NCBI GenBank assembly: GCA_002786165.1
Contig: PEQK01000012.1
Coordinates: 124,001 to 188,000 of the forward strand
Direction of reading: 5' to 3'
DNA: 64,000 bases
DNA from: Legionella sp.
Lineage (GTDB): Bacteria > Pseudomonadota > Gammaproteobacteria > Legionellales > Legionellaceae
The notes under the pieces are model-generated. The model worked only from the letters and a program-made list of their open reading frames with translations, was not told where the DNA came from and searched no databases. Positions 47,354 through 55,456 of the stretch are shown here, in pieces (position 1 is the first letter of the stretch; each line of letters starts with the position of its first letter). The translations under genes and the position numbers were made by a program.

Positions 47354-49036
47354 TTAAAAATTTTTACGGTCATGTAGATCGTGCAACCAATGCTCAATAT
47401 GCATTCTTAATATCGGCAAACTGACCATGCCATGCTTCAAGACTTGATTGTGAAATTCTCGAATATCAAATTGTGATCCCAACTGCATTTGAGCTGTATG
47501 ACGTAACGACTCTATCTCATTTTTCCCCAACATATACGCCACAGCTTGCCCTGGAAGCATCATATATCGATCAACTTCGCCTTCAATGATTGCATCATTC
47601 AGTGCGGTATGTCGTTTTAAGTAGTCCACTGCATCCTCTCTCTTCCAATGAAAAGCATGTATCCCAGTATCCACAACCAAACGTGCGGCTCTCAGTGCTG
47701 CATTTGATAACATGCCAAGACGGGATATATCATCTTGATACAATCCCATTTCATCAGCCAGACGTTCGGCATAAAGCGCCCAACCTTCACCAAATCCTGC
47801 ATTAAATAGATATCGATTTAACCTGGGCAATGTTTTGTTTTCATATACCAAGGCAATTTGAAAGTGATGTCCAGGTATCAACTCATGAAACAAAGTAGCT
47901 TCTTGATCAATGCGACTATGTGTTTGCGGCTCATAGGTATTGATATAAAAAATACCTGGGTCAGTACCTTCTTCATTGGGCGGATAATATTCACCCGAAG
48001 CCCCTGTTTTTGCCCTATGTATCGGATAAGGCCGAATGATGCTTTCTGCCTTTGGCATCAGATCAAACCAGGATGAAGCGGCAGTTTTTGCTTTTTCTAG
48101 CGCTGCAACATTATACTTTAAAATATCTTCTTCTGTAAAAAAGACCCCTGAAGACTCGTGTTGTGCCTTTTGAAAAATCAAGGCCATATCTTTCGTGCCA
48201 TACCGCTTCCAACCAATATGGCTGACTTCTTTAGATAATCCTTGCATCACCTCTAAACCAAGATCATGAATTGCCTTAGGGGTCAGTGACAACGTCGTTT
48301 CTTGTTTTATTTTCGCCTGGTAACATGCCGCACCTCCAGGCAAAGCGCTCATGCCAATGTCACTTCTAGCAATGGGCAAATAGTCATGTTCAAGATAATC
48401 CCTATAATGTTTCAAGGCTGGATAAATGATGGCTTGGATCAGATCCGCCACTTGCATTTTAAAAGTTTCATCCCCATCACGACGCGCAAACTCAAAAAAA
48501 GGAGAATCGTTCACAGGGATATCAAGGAGGATATCCAATTGCACGATCACTCTCTTTACAGCCGGCTGCGGCGCACTATATCCTAAGCGTAATCCTAATT
48601 TTAAATTATTGATGTGATTCTCAGCAAATATCCCAAATGTTCGCCAACGTTTCAAAGCAAGCTGGCGATATTCTACCGTGCCAACAGGCTGTTTTTCAGC
48701 CACCATGGCCATGGCATTATGCCAACCAGATGCGGGATTGACATCCCATAGCTCTTCTCTACACATTCGACTAGCGATTTTATTTTCCAAATCCTCTTTG
48801 AGAAGGAGATAAGTAGAATAGCTCGGTGCATCTGGTAATACTTCTGCCTGAATGGCATGTAATCTCGCTAAAAAATCATCTTCCTGTACCAACCACTTTG
48901 CATATGCTTCTTGAGACACATCCATAAATCGATCCAGCACCACATCCGATCGCCCCCAAAACAATCCCAATTCTGGCTGGTATTCAAATAGCGCTTTTTC
49001 ATATTCGGTTGCAAGCGTTGCAAATGGTTCTGACAT
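47354..49036 (-). CDS. DUF885 metallohydrolase
   Basis: DUF885 proteins are zinc-dependent hydrolases of the gluzincin type with mostly unknown substrates. The family motifs are visible: YNAAA-type helical core, a zinc site LFHELIPGHHFQIAL with HExxH-like HELIPGH, and GFGEGWALYAERLADEMG, plus VDTGIHAFHWKREDAVDYL and MLPGQAVAYMLGKNEI near the C-terminus. I start at 49036 (MSEPFATLATEYE, 560 residues) because AAGGA precedes it. An in-frame ATG at 49141 adds 35 residues with a hydrophobic span, but has no ribosome site; if used, the protein would be membrane-anchored. Confidence 0.88.
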   Translation of the reverse strand: MSEPFATLATEYEKALFEYQPELGLFWGRSDVVLDRFMDVSQEAYAKWLVQEDDFLARLHAIQAEVLPDAPSYSTYLLLKEDLENKIASRMCREELWDVNPASGWHNAMAMVAEKQPVGTVEYRQLALKRWRTFGIFAENHINNLKLGLRLGYSAPQPAVKRVIVQLDILLDIPVNDSPFFEFARRDGDETFKMQVADLIQAIIYPALKHYRDYLEHDYLPIARSDIGMSALPGGAACYQAKIKQETTLSLTPKAIHDLGLEVMQGLSKEVSHIGWKRYGTKDMALIFQKAQHESSGVFFTEEDILKYNVAALEKAKTAASSWFDLMPKAESIIRPYPIHRAKTGASGEYYPPNEEGTDPGIFYINTYEPQTHSRIDQEATLFHELIPGHHFQIALVYENKTLPRLNRYLFNAGFGEGWALYAERLADEMGLYQDDISRLGMLSNAALRAARLVVDTGIHAFHWKREDAVDYLKRHTALNDAIIEGEVDRYMMLPGQAVAYMLGKNEIESLRHTAQMQLGSQFDIREFHNQVLKHGMVSLPILRMHIEHWLHDLHDRKNF

Positions 49037-49282
49037 ATTTTTTTCCTTGAAAAACGCCGTGACATAAGGGGAATAATGGAGTAACACCAAGGTACCCACT
49101 AGTGCGATTAGTTTTGAACCCAACAAGATGACATGCTCCATGAGTTATTAACATAGTGTATCTGCAAACGTTTTAGGGGCCAAATGGATAATTTGATTTA
49201 ATTTTTTATCTTGTGTTCATTTAATTTACTTCAAGCACGCATTGTGAGATAATAATTTAAACTAACAAGACAAAATGAAATC

Positions 49283-49531
49283 ATGACAAGATATAAAGTT
49301 TCTCCTGATCAAGTTAGAACCCCTCAATCTACCGGCAACTCGACCTCACATGGTTATAAACCAGAGGGTAATTTAGAAAAACTATTGGCCAGTCAGGCTC
49401 AAGTTCCCAAAAAACAAGGAAAACATTTACAACGCTATTTTTGTTTTTCTAAAGCCAATAAAAAATCAACCTCTATCATGCCAGCCTCTTCAGAAGTAAA
49501 TAGTACAGATACTTTAGCGTCATTGAGTTGA
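49283..49531 (+). CDS. Orphan small protein, 82 residues
   Basis: I do not recognise this. The product is basic in the middle (KKQGKHLQRYFCFSKANKK) with a serine/threonine-rich tail (PASSEVNSTDTLASLS). It starts at ATG 49283 without a strong ribosome site. A small basic protein with a polar, mildly acidic end could be a secreted substrate of Dot/Icm, but nothing specific supports that. It may also be a chance frame. Confidence 0.45.
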   Translation: MTRYKVSPDQVRTPQSTGNSTSHGYKPEGNLEKLLASQAQVPKKQGKHLQRYFCFSKANKKSTSIMPASSEVNSTDTLASLS

Positions 49532-49585
49532 CTATGACCTAAGGTGGGTTATGATGATCCATCTATTTTTTAGAATGATGTATCG

Positions 49586-50512
49586 ATGCTAACACTATCC
49601 CGATATATAGGCATTGGGGCGATGATGTACACGTCCCTGGTATGTTCCAAAACCGCTACCACCGAGTCTATGCTGGCTCAGCATGATATCCAAGCATTAA
49701 ACATTTACAATCAGGTGAAACATCAATATTCGCAAAAAACCGATCCCTTACTCATTGCTTGGCCCAACAAATTAGTCTTGTATCATCATCATAAAATACA
49801 GGAATTTGTGATTATCCCTCCTGCCTACGATGATTTGAAAAGCATTGCGCATGTGAGTCTTGCCGTTTTTGCACTCTTTGATCCCATCAATGAGTTTCCA
49901 AAAAATATGGCAGAAGTCACTGCTTATAAAAAGATGCTCCTACATACCGAATCTGCCATTCAATCTCTGCCTCTGAAGTTTGATCAAAAAACCCGGCAAA
50001 CGCTAATCCTCACATTGACTCAAAACTTATTAAAGGAAGCCATTGAAAAAAAAGTTGTCTCCCAACAGCTCCTGCAACAATTTTTTAATACCATCTCCCC
50101 TTTGGTGAAGAAGAATATTGATGAAGCGACCAAACTGGCTATTGATACGCTCAATCAAAATATGACTAAAATCCAACAGCAACTCACTTTAGAAGAACAA
50201 AATCAAATGTTTGTCATCATTCCTACGTCGAAGATGCCTCGGCAAGGTAATTTGATGGGGCAATATTTCTCTAAATATTTGAATGCACCCATGGATAGCA
50301 GCCGACTGATATTTGCTGAAGGCTTAACCGAAACCAAGGACGTGTTGGCGCTCGTGGGGACATGGAAAGTCGAAACCAAACTCTCAGCGTTGTTTTTTCA
50401 CCATCCAGATACAATGAAAACAGATATATTAGCGCCAAGCACGGAAATATATCTACAACATTGCCAGAGAGATAACACACATCATACAGCGCTGGCCTGC
50501 GAAGCGAAGTAG
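49586..50512 (+). CDS. Orphan secreted helical protein, 308 residues
   Basis: I do not recognise the family. The N-terminus (MLTLSRYIGIGAMMYTSLVCS) looks like a signal peptide, possibly a lipoprotein (LVCS). The body is predicted mainly helical, with an internal repeat-like Q/K-rich stretch (TLNQNMTKIQQQLTLEEQNQ) and a mixed segment MFVIIPTSKMPRQGNLMGQYFSKY. Two cysteines near the C-terminus (HCQRDN and LACEAK) could form a disulphide. It converges with ogt; the neighbours give no functional hint. Confidence 0.55.
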   Translation: MLTLSRYIGIGAMMYTSLVCSKTATTESMLAQHDIQALNIYNQVKHQYSQKTDPLLIAWPNKLVLYHHHKIQEFVIIPPAYDDLKSIAHVSLAVFALFDPINEFPKNMAEVTAYKKMLLHTESAIQSLPLKFDQKTRQTLILTLTQNLLKEAIEKKVVSQQLLQQFFNTISPLVKKNIDEATKLAIDTLNQNMTKIQQQLTLEEQNQMFVIIPTSKMPRQGNLMGQYFSKYLNAPMDSSRLIFAEGLTETKDVLALVGTWKVETKLSALFFHHPDTMKTDILAPSTEIYLQHCQRDNTHHTALACEAK

Positions 50513-50528
50513 AGATACTTTACGGCAG

Positions 50529-51077
50529 CTACTTTGGATGATTCTTCATAGCATCTTCAACATTTTTATGTTCAAGGGATAACAAAAATGATTTTGCTGC
50601 AAGCCCACCGGCAAATCCTGTTAAGCTGCCATTAGCACCAATCACGCGATGACATCCTGCTATGATAGAAATAGGGTTTCGGCCATTTGCAGCACCCACA
50701 GCTCTCATTGCTTTGGGTCGACCTAAATCTTTTGCCACTTCTCCATAACTTCGAGTTTCACCAAAAGGGATATGGACCAAATAGTCCCAAACCGCTTTTT
50801 GAAAAGAAGTTCCTTTAAACTCTAATGGCACATCAAACGACGTTCGTTTGCCAGAAAAATATTCATGTAATTGAGATTCAACGTTTAGGAGAATGGGATG
50901 ATGCAGATCTTCTTTTTGAGGCGCTAAGTTAACTCTTCCTGGTCGTTCAATATGCCATAAAATGCCAGCTAATCCCGTATCACTCGCCACAAGTCTCAGA
51001 GGACCAACGGGGCTTTCCATGATCTTAAAATAATATTGCATATTGGCTGTCATGCTTTTCTCTGCTTGATTGATCAA
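50529..51077 (-). CDS. ogt: Methylated-DNA--protein-cysteine methyltransferase
   Basis: Ogt removes O6-alkyl groups from guanine in a suicide reaction. The 182-residue product has SPVGPLRLVAS, FQKAVWDYLVHIPFGETRSYGEVA of the DNA-binding winged helix, and AGCHRVIGANGSLTGFAGG with the acceptor cysteine. The residue before the cysteine is glycine instead of the usual proline (PCHRV). The start is uncertain among three methionines; MESPVGPL-like begins are shorter. Confidence 0.92.
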   Translation of the reverse strand: MINQAEKSMTANMQYYFKIMESPVGPLRLVASDTGLAGILWHIERPGRVNLAPQKEDLHHPILLNVESQLHEYFSGKRTSFDVPLEFKGTSFQKAVWDYLVHIPFGETRSYGEVAKDLGRPKAMRAVGAANGRNPISIIAGCHRVIGANGSLTGFAGGLAAKSFLLSLEHKNVEDAMKNHPK

Positions 51078-51241
51078 GTGATTTTTTAATCCATTTTCTT
51101 CCTATTTGCAATAGCCATCTTGGCCCACAAATAGTATGGCGAATTGCAGGATCATTCAGTCTGATTGACACTGCTTATTCAAGGAAGACAAAGCATCCAA
51201 CCTGCATGGAAAGTTTATGGCTCTTTATCGAAGATAATGTT

Positions 51242-51437
51242 ATGCCAAATGGTTCTTATTTTTACAGCATCCTTGCAAAATCGCAACCAAAAATATTTAG
51301 TGGAATCCATCGATTGTTTGCATCACGCCATTCAAAAAACCAAATTAAAATATCCCTTTATTATTGAGACAATCATGATCTTGCCAGAGCATATTCATAC
51401 AATTTGGACCTTACCTGATACGGAGGCGCGTCCTTAA
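51242..51437 (+). pseudogene. REP-associated tyrosine transposase (RAYT) fragment
   Basis: The start MPNGSYFYS (51242) belongs to the Y1 transposase N-terminus. The continuation TASLQNRNQKYLVESIDCLH...KYPFIIETIMILPEHIHTIWTLPDTEA is in another frame and ends at a stop 15 bases past TIWTLP. The HIH motif of the family is present. A frameshift and a 3' deletion show that it is dead; most of the catalytic domain with the tyrosine is missing. Confidence 0.7.
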
Positions 51438-51449
51438 TCCCCTCATATA

Positions 51450-51743
51450 CTATGCCACCTTTTTAAGTGGAACAATATTATTAATACTCGATACATGGTG
51501 ATTAATAACCATCCAAATATCATACTGAGATTGTAAATTAACCCACATATCAACACTGGTATTAAGCAATTTTGACAAACGCAATGCCATTTCAGGACTA
51601 ACACCTGAATGCTTGTTCAATAACCTAGATAACGTTGTTCGTGTAACACCAAGACGATCTGCGACGTCACTAATGGTTAAACCTGTGCTATCAATTAATA
51701 TATCTTTTATTATCACACCGGGATGTAATGGTTCATGTATCAT
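51450..51743 (-). CDS. higA: HigA-family antitoxin
   Basis: HigA neutralises HigB toxin and represses the operon. The 97-residue protein has EPLHPGVIIKDILI and the HTH TISDVADRLGVTRTTLSRLLN, then PEMALRLSKLLNTSVDMWVNLQSQYD, as in the HigA addiction-module family. The toxin gene is upstream by 11 bases, the HigB-then-HigA order of classic hig loci. Confidence 0.93.
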   Translation of the reverse strand: MIHEPLHPGVIIKDILIDSTGLTISDVADRLGVTRTTLSRLLNKHSGVSPEMALRLSKLLNTSVDMWVNLQSQYDIWMVINHHVSSINNIVPLKKVA

Positions 51744-51754
51744 AATAATTCACC

Positions 51755-52033
51755 TCAATGGTAATCTAAATAATCAACCAAGTTAGCGTCTTTCCCTTCG
51801 AAAGAAAATATAACTCTCCAATTGGCATTAACTGTAACTGAATAATGATCTTTAAGATCGCCCTTCAACGGATGAAATCGAAAACCTGGTAAATCCATAT
51901 CTTCAGGTTGTACGGCAGCATCCAGTAATTGAAGAATAACTTTTAGTTTGGTTTGATGTTTCGCTTGAACTCCAGATGTAATACCGCGCTGAAAAAACAA
52001 ACGCAAACCTTTATGCTTCCAAGTCTTTATCAT
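51755..52033 (-). CDS. higB: HigB-family mRNA endonuclease toxin
   Basis: HigB toxins cut ribosome-bound mRNA. The product (92 residues from MIKTWKHKGL at 52033) has the RelE-type fold with GLRLFFQRGI, LQLLDAA, DLPGFRFHPLKGDLKDHYSVTVNANWRVIFSFEG and DVDYLDYH. An in-frame ATG at 52051 adds six residues (MRYTIR), but the HigB start normally lies at MIKTWK. The typical Asn/Arg/His active-site segment (NWRVIF and DYH) is intact. Transcription likely begins in 52052-52281, which holds no other gene. Confidence 0.92.
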   Translation of the reverse strand: MIKTWKHKGLRLFFQRGITSGVQAKHQTKLKVILQLLDAAVQPEDMDLPGFRFHPLKGDLKDHYSVTVNANWRVIFSFEGKDANLVDYLDYH

Positions 52034-52281
52034 GCGTATAGTGTAGCGCAACAGATAACAAAATACAAGTTGATACGCTCAGAACCCGAGATCATGATCG
52101 CTGACGTATATAGTTTCAAAAGTATCAATTTGACATCTCATTATTAAAATTTCAAAAACTCATTATATTGGGAGATAGTTAACATTAAGCGAGTTATTGT
52201 CAATTCTGAATGAGTAATTTTCGGACTATTTTACGTTAAGATTAATCCATAATAATCATAATATAAGAAAGCTTTCTCTAC

Positions 52282-52773
52282 CTAAGGAAGATAATATTTC
52301 ATACCAACATGAGTTACCTCAAAACCTAATCGCTCATAAAACTCTTTGGCTCTGGGGCGTTTCATATTGGTTGTGAGCTGAATCATAGAAACATCTTTCG
52401 ATTTTGCATAATCAATAGCGGCATGCATCATCCATTCGCCAATTTTTTGTCCTCGATATTGAGCGGATATGCGAACAGCTTCTATTTGCATTCGAGTAGA
52501 GCCCACAAATGTTCATGAAGGCATGATAGTCAAATGACATGTGCCCACAATAACCTTGTTCGAACATACTATCATGAGGTATTGATTAGGGTCCTTATCA
52601 ATCCGATGAAAGGCATCGATGTAATCTTGTTCGATTGTTGTGTCCAACTGCTCGCGTGTTTGGCCTAAGTCGTCTTCTAAAAGTAATGTAATAATCTCTC
52701 GTAAATCGTCGATACTTGCTTTTCTATGTGAAAGAGTATTTATCAGATCAATTTTTTTATGCATTTTTATCAC
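52282..52773 (-). pseudogene. GNAT acetyltransferase with in-frame stop
   Basis: Two frames in the same phase are separated only by TGA at 52513-52515. The upstream part (86 residues, KASIDDLREIITLLLEDDLG ... VIVGTCHLTIMPS) and downstream part (MQIEAVRISAQYRGQKIGEW ... KEFYERLGFEVTH) together form one typical GNAT of about 164 residues; the codon at the break (TGA) should be leucine (TTA or TTG). The acetyl-CoA loop YRGQKIG is intact. A single nonsense mutation has disabled the gene unless read-through occurs. The GrpB gene is adjacent. Confidence 0.85.
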
Positions 52774-52785
52774 TTGGTTGGTGTA

Positions 52786-53898
52786 TCAACGCGCAATTGG
52801 TTTTGAGTAACCGTGCGCATTCAATACTGATTTTATAAATGCTGATTTACTATCCGTATAAAGCTCGCGATCTTCTGCATTAGATTGCGATAGTTTGACT
52901 TTGAGATCTTCGTATTCTAATCGAATTTTTTTATCACGCCGAAGAATATCTCTAAATAATAAGCGGTGTTCAATAGTGTCATTATTGTCTGCCACAATAT
53001 GTACATGGTGAGTTCTTCTCTCACCAAACGGCGGCATCCCTTTAAAAAAACGCAAATGAGTTTTGTCGGGATTTTCTTTCCAATATAAATAGCCTAGCGC
53101 TTCAAGAGGCGAAACCCAACGTTCTGCATATGCAATGGATGGCACCACAATCAAAATATCAATAATTGGTTTACTTGAAAGCTCAGGCACAGCAGTACTG
53201 CCTATATGTTCAATACGGCTATACGGAATGTCATCAGCTATTATTGTAATGGCGTTGCGCTCTGCTTCAGCCAATTTTGGCCATGCGGGATTATAAGGTT
53301 GAATAACAAGGTTATCGTGAGCCTTTAATTGCTTATCTTGAGCGTTGCCCGTTTTATAATCAATCATTTGCACAAAAGAAGCTTTACCATTGACATAATT
53401 TTCAATATCGTGAGTAAATACCTCAGCAAGACAGCACTTAAGTACCGAGTAAGCTTTGGCATAGTCTTCATGCGTGCGCATAAAATCTCTGAAAGCGACA
53501 TGACGCAAAATTTGAGGAGATCCTTGCTCAAACAAATGGACGTTATGGGTTCGATTGGTGTTTGACTTCCAATAAAAACGTCGACCCGTAATCCCATACT
53601 CACCCATGCAAATATAACCTAATGCTTCAAATTTTGAGTTTAATGCATCAACTATTTCTATATTTTTGACTACAGGAAGAATGTCCACAATAGGTTTGGC
53701 ATAAATATTGGGAATAGCAGTACTGCCAATGTGGTAAATCTCAATACAATTGCTGCCTAAAATAGTTTTAATTTCAGCCGCAGACTTATCAAAAACTGTC
53801 TTCCACGCTGAGTTAGGCGGTGTTAACTCAACACATCGATAACTATTTTTTTCATTGGCGTCAATCATATCATATTGTCTCTCATATGTTTTCATCAT
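52786..53898 (-). CDS. Fused double GrpB (UPF0157) nucleotidyltransferase-fold protein
   Basis: GrpB-family proteins have a nucleotidyltransferase fold and unknown targets. A normal member has about 170 residues. This 370-residue protein has two copies: HIGSTAIPNIYAKPIVDILPVV at about residue 57 and HIGSTAVPELSSKPIIDILIVV at about 237, each followed by LGY, FYWK or LYWKEN and an HNVHL or HHVHI strand and FRD.LR. The G-S-T motif with downstream D-I-L and the HVH histidines occurs in both. It is upstream of the dead GNAT gene. Confidence 0.85.
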   Translation of the reverse strand: MMKTYERQYDMIDANEKNSYRCVELTPPNSAWKTVFDKSAAEIKTILGSNCIEIYHIGSTAIPNIYAKPIVDILPVVKNIEIVDALNSKFEALGYICMGEYGITGRRFYWKSNTNRTHNVHLFEQGSPQILRHVAFRDFMRTHEDYAKAYSVLKCCLAEVFTHDIENYVNGKASFVQMIDYKTGNAQDKQLKAHDNLVIQPYNPAWPKLAEAERNAITIIADDIPYSRIEHIGSTAVPELSSKPIIDILIVVPSIAYAERWVSPLEALGYLYWKENPDKTHLRFFKGMPPFGERRTHHVHIVADNNDTIEHRLLFRDILRRDKKIRLEYEDLKVKLSQSNAEDRELYTDSKSAFIKSVLNAHGYSKPIAR

Positions 53899-54269
53899 GG
53901 CGTATTGAAAAAATATTTCATCTACTTGCTATTTCATAATTTTTATCGTTCTTAATCAAACAGCTGCCAAATTATTTCGTATCAAAACTCAAAACATATC
54001 GTTTTGGTTGGGTTTGATCATAATCAACGTCCTTAATAGCTTCAATATAACAACCCTCCATAAATTTTGAAACAATTTAAAAATGATAATGGTTAATGCC
54101 AAGTTCCTTGTTATCAATGAGGGGTTGGTGAATAGGTCCCAAAATCCGCTACCCGTACTAAAGGGAGTAGTGGTCAAAATAATACAAAATGCCCTTAAAC
54201 ATGGCTACTCAACAAAAGTCGTTAAGACATTAAAAAAGAAATACGCCAAACGCTAAATAACACTAAGAT
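53899..54269. other. Intergenic stretch with one short open frame
   Basis: No gene homology is clear between the GrpB and CsaA genes. A plus-strand frame at 54083-54256 (57 residues, basic) begins MIMVNAKFLVINEG and ends KVVKTLKKKYAKR. It lacks a ribosome site. The opposite-strand frame of similar size (53989-54177) is probably a shadow. Confidence 0.3.
54083..54256 (+). CDS. Possible short basic protein, 57 residues
   Basis: The frame reads MIMVNAKFLVINEGLVNRS, then PLPVLKGVVVKIIQNALKHG and KVVKTLKKKYAKR. The C-terminal half could be a positively charged helix, perhaps the end of a DNA-binding protein, but there is no recognisable family, no ribosome site and no stop-free extension upstream. 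It may be a remnant. Confidence 0.2.
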   Translation: MIMVNAKFLVINEGLVNRSQNPLPVLKGVVVKIIQNALKHGYSTKVVKTLKKKYAKR

Positions 54270-54605
54270 CTAATGCATTTTTTCCCCATTTGACACTTTG
54301 CCATCTACACTAGCAAGACAAATTGCCCCATTATGATCAGAGAATCCTACTAAGAGAAATTGAGACGTAAACCCTGCTATATTTTTCTCCCCCAAATTCA
54401 CACAACCTATCACTTTTTTGCCTATTAAGTGTTCTGGTTGATAGTGAACAGTAATTTGTGCAGAAGTTTGAAGAATACCTATATCAGCACCAAAATCTAC
54501 CCACACTTTATATGCAGGCTTTTTGGCTCGCAAAAATGGCTCTGCTTTCACAATCGTACCGGAACGCAAATCAACCTTGTCAAAATCTTCATACGTTATT
54601 GTCAT
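54270..54605 (-). CDS. csaA: CsaA-type tRNA-binding/chaperone domain protein
   Basis: CsaA is a small OB-fold protein related to the tRNA-binding domain of methionyl-tRNA synthetase, with chaperone-like activity. The 111-residue product has DFDKVDLRSGTIVKAEPF, YKVWVDFGADIGILQTSAQIT, GKKVIGCVNLGEKNIAGF and QFLLVGFSDHNGAICLASVDG, which cover the whole domain. It is next to a fragment of a drug/metabolite transporter gene. Confidence 0.9.
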   Translation of the reverse strand: MTITYEDFDKVDLRSGTIVKAEPFLRAKKPAYKVWVDFGADIGILQTSAQITVHYQPEHLIGKKVIGCVNLGEKNIAGFTSQFLLVGFSDHNGAICLASVDGKVSNGEKMH

Positions 54606-54614
54606 AGTGTGCCC

Positions 54615-54719
54615 TCATCGTTTTGCATAAGCCGCAATGGAAAGTATGACCATACTCATCCCTATTGTTTGTCCTATCGTTAATTGTTCACCGAGAAGTA
54701 ACGCATCAAATAATTCACT
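54615..54719 (-). pseudogene. C-terminal remnant of an EamA/DMT transporter
   Basis: The frame (SELFDALLLGEQLTIGQTIG then MSMVILSIAAYAKR and a stop) is the last span of an EamA-type transporter, in which LGE.LT..Q..G.. is a hallmark. It is cut off upstream by the VOC gene. Only about 34 residues remain, so the gene is lost. Confidence 0.55.
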
Positions 54720-55122
54720 CAGTTTCTACTCCTATTTGATTTGAGACGTCAAGATTAGAAGCATGAATAACGGCCCCTATATAATGACCATCAGGATCAA
54801 TGACAAAAGCACCATAATATCCAAGATAATAATCTTGTCTTAGGTTTGGTTTTCCATTACACACCGCCCCTTCGCCAATTGCTATCTTGTAAAAAAGATC
54901 AACAGCTTCTTTTGTGTTCGCTATAAAGGCAACATGTGAAAAATACTTAGCATCTTTGCCTGGACCAAACCAAAACTCAGGTTTACCATTTTGGCCAAAT
55001 CCAACCCATCCCTCATGTTCTGTGATAACTGTGATGCCAAGAGGCTTTAAAATCCGGGTATAAAATTGTTTGGATTTTTCATAATTTGAAACCGTTATTC
55101 CAACATGATCCAGAATCATCAT
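54715..55122 (-). CDS. VOC/glyoxalase-family protein
   Basis: The 135-residue protein is a single VOC domain: LDHVGITVSNYEKSKQFYTRILKPLG with the first metal histidine, PEFWFGPGKDAKYFSHVAFIA and GAFVIDPDGHYIGAVIH, in which the later histidine and glutamate/asparagine ligands lie. It is close to the YaeR-type small lyase/dioxygenase relatives. A frameshifted near-copy at 59143-59452 shows recent duplication followed by decay. Substrate unknown. Confidence 0.88.
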   Translation of the reverse strand: MMILDHVGITVSNYEKSKQFYTRILKPLGITVITEHEGWVGFGQNGKPEFWFGPGKDAKYFSHVAFIANTKEAVDLFYKIAIGEGAVCNGKPNLRQDYYLGYYGAFVIDPDGHYIGAVIHASNLDVSNQIGVETE

Positions 55123-55212
55123 TGCTCCGAGTAAGAAATAAGATTAAGGTAACATAAAGCCATTCAAGTGGTAATGACCAGCGCTTCACCACTCTTCCCT
55201 GCTCTTTTTCTA

Positions 55213-55290
55213 TTAATTTTTAAGCTTATTTCTTTTGGGTGTGGTCATGTTTTAATCCGTAAACTATGACTCACTTTCAGATAAGTATAC
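55213..55290 (-). repeat. Copy of the promoter and first codons of the 61.3-kb membrane gene
   Basis: Positions 55237-55290 match 61910-61961 except for a few bases: GTGGTCATGTTTTAATCC, TGACTCACTTTC and GATAAGTRTAC. On the minus strand the second copy supplies MTTPNKKFKNL of the 197-residue gene; here the frame reads MTTPKRNKLKN and stops at 55213. It is therefore a truncated duplicate of the start of that gene with its upstream sequence. Confidence 0.65.
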
Positions 55291-55378
55291 TCTGAAAAAT
55301 TGGTGAAGCAGACAAATTCTAACTAGAAGTGCAACAAGCAAGAATGCTGTATATTCATATTAAAACAGAGATTGACGC

Positions 55379-55438
55379 ATGAGCCATTATACCCATTTGC
55401 AAATGAAGGAGCGACAACGCTTTTGTGCATCTCTCTAA
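55379..55438 (+). pseudogene. N-terminal remnant of an IS30-like transposase
   Basis: The 19-residue frame MSHYTHLQMKERQRFCASL matches the start of IS30-family transposases (a Y-x-H/Q-L-x-x-x-E-R pattern). It ends in a stop after 19 codons and nothing of the DDE domain follows. The evidence is short, so the family call is tentative. The flanking 55123-55456 has no other gene. Confidence 0.4.
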
Positions 55439-55456
55439 AGTGAGTACAGGAGGATA

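Noticed and set aside
53989-54177. Minus-strand frame of 62 codons
   Set aside because: Composition and lack of ribosome site suggest chance; the opposite strand has a slightly better but still weak frame.
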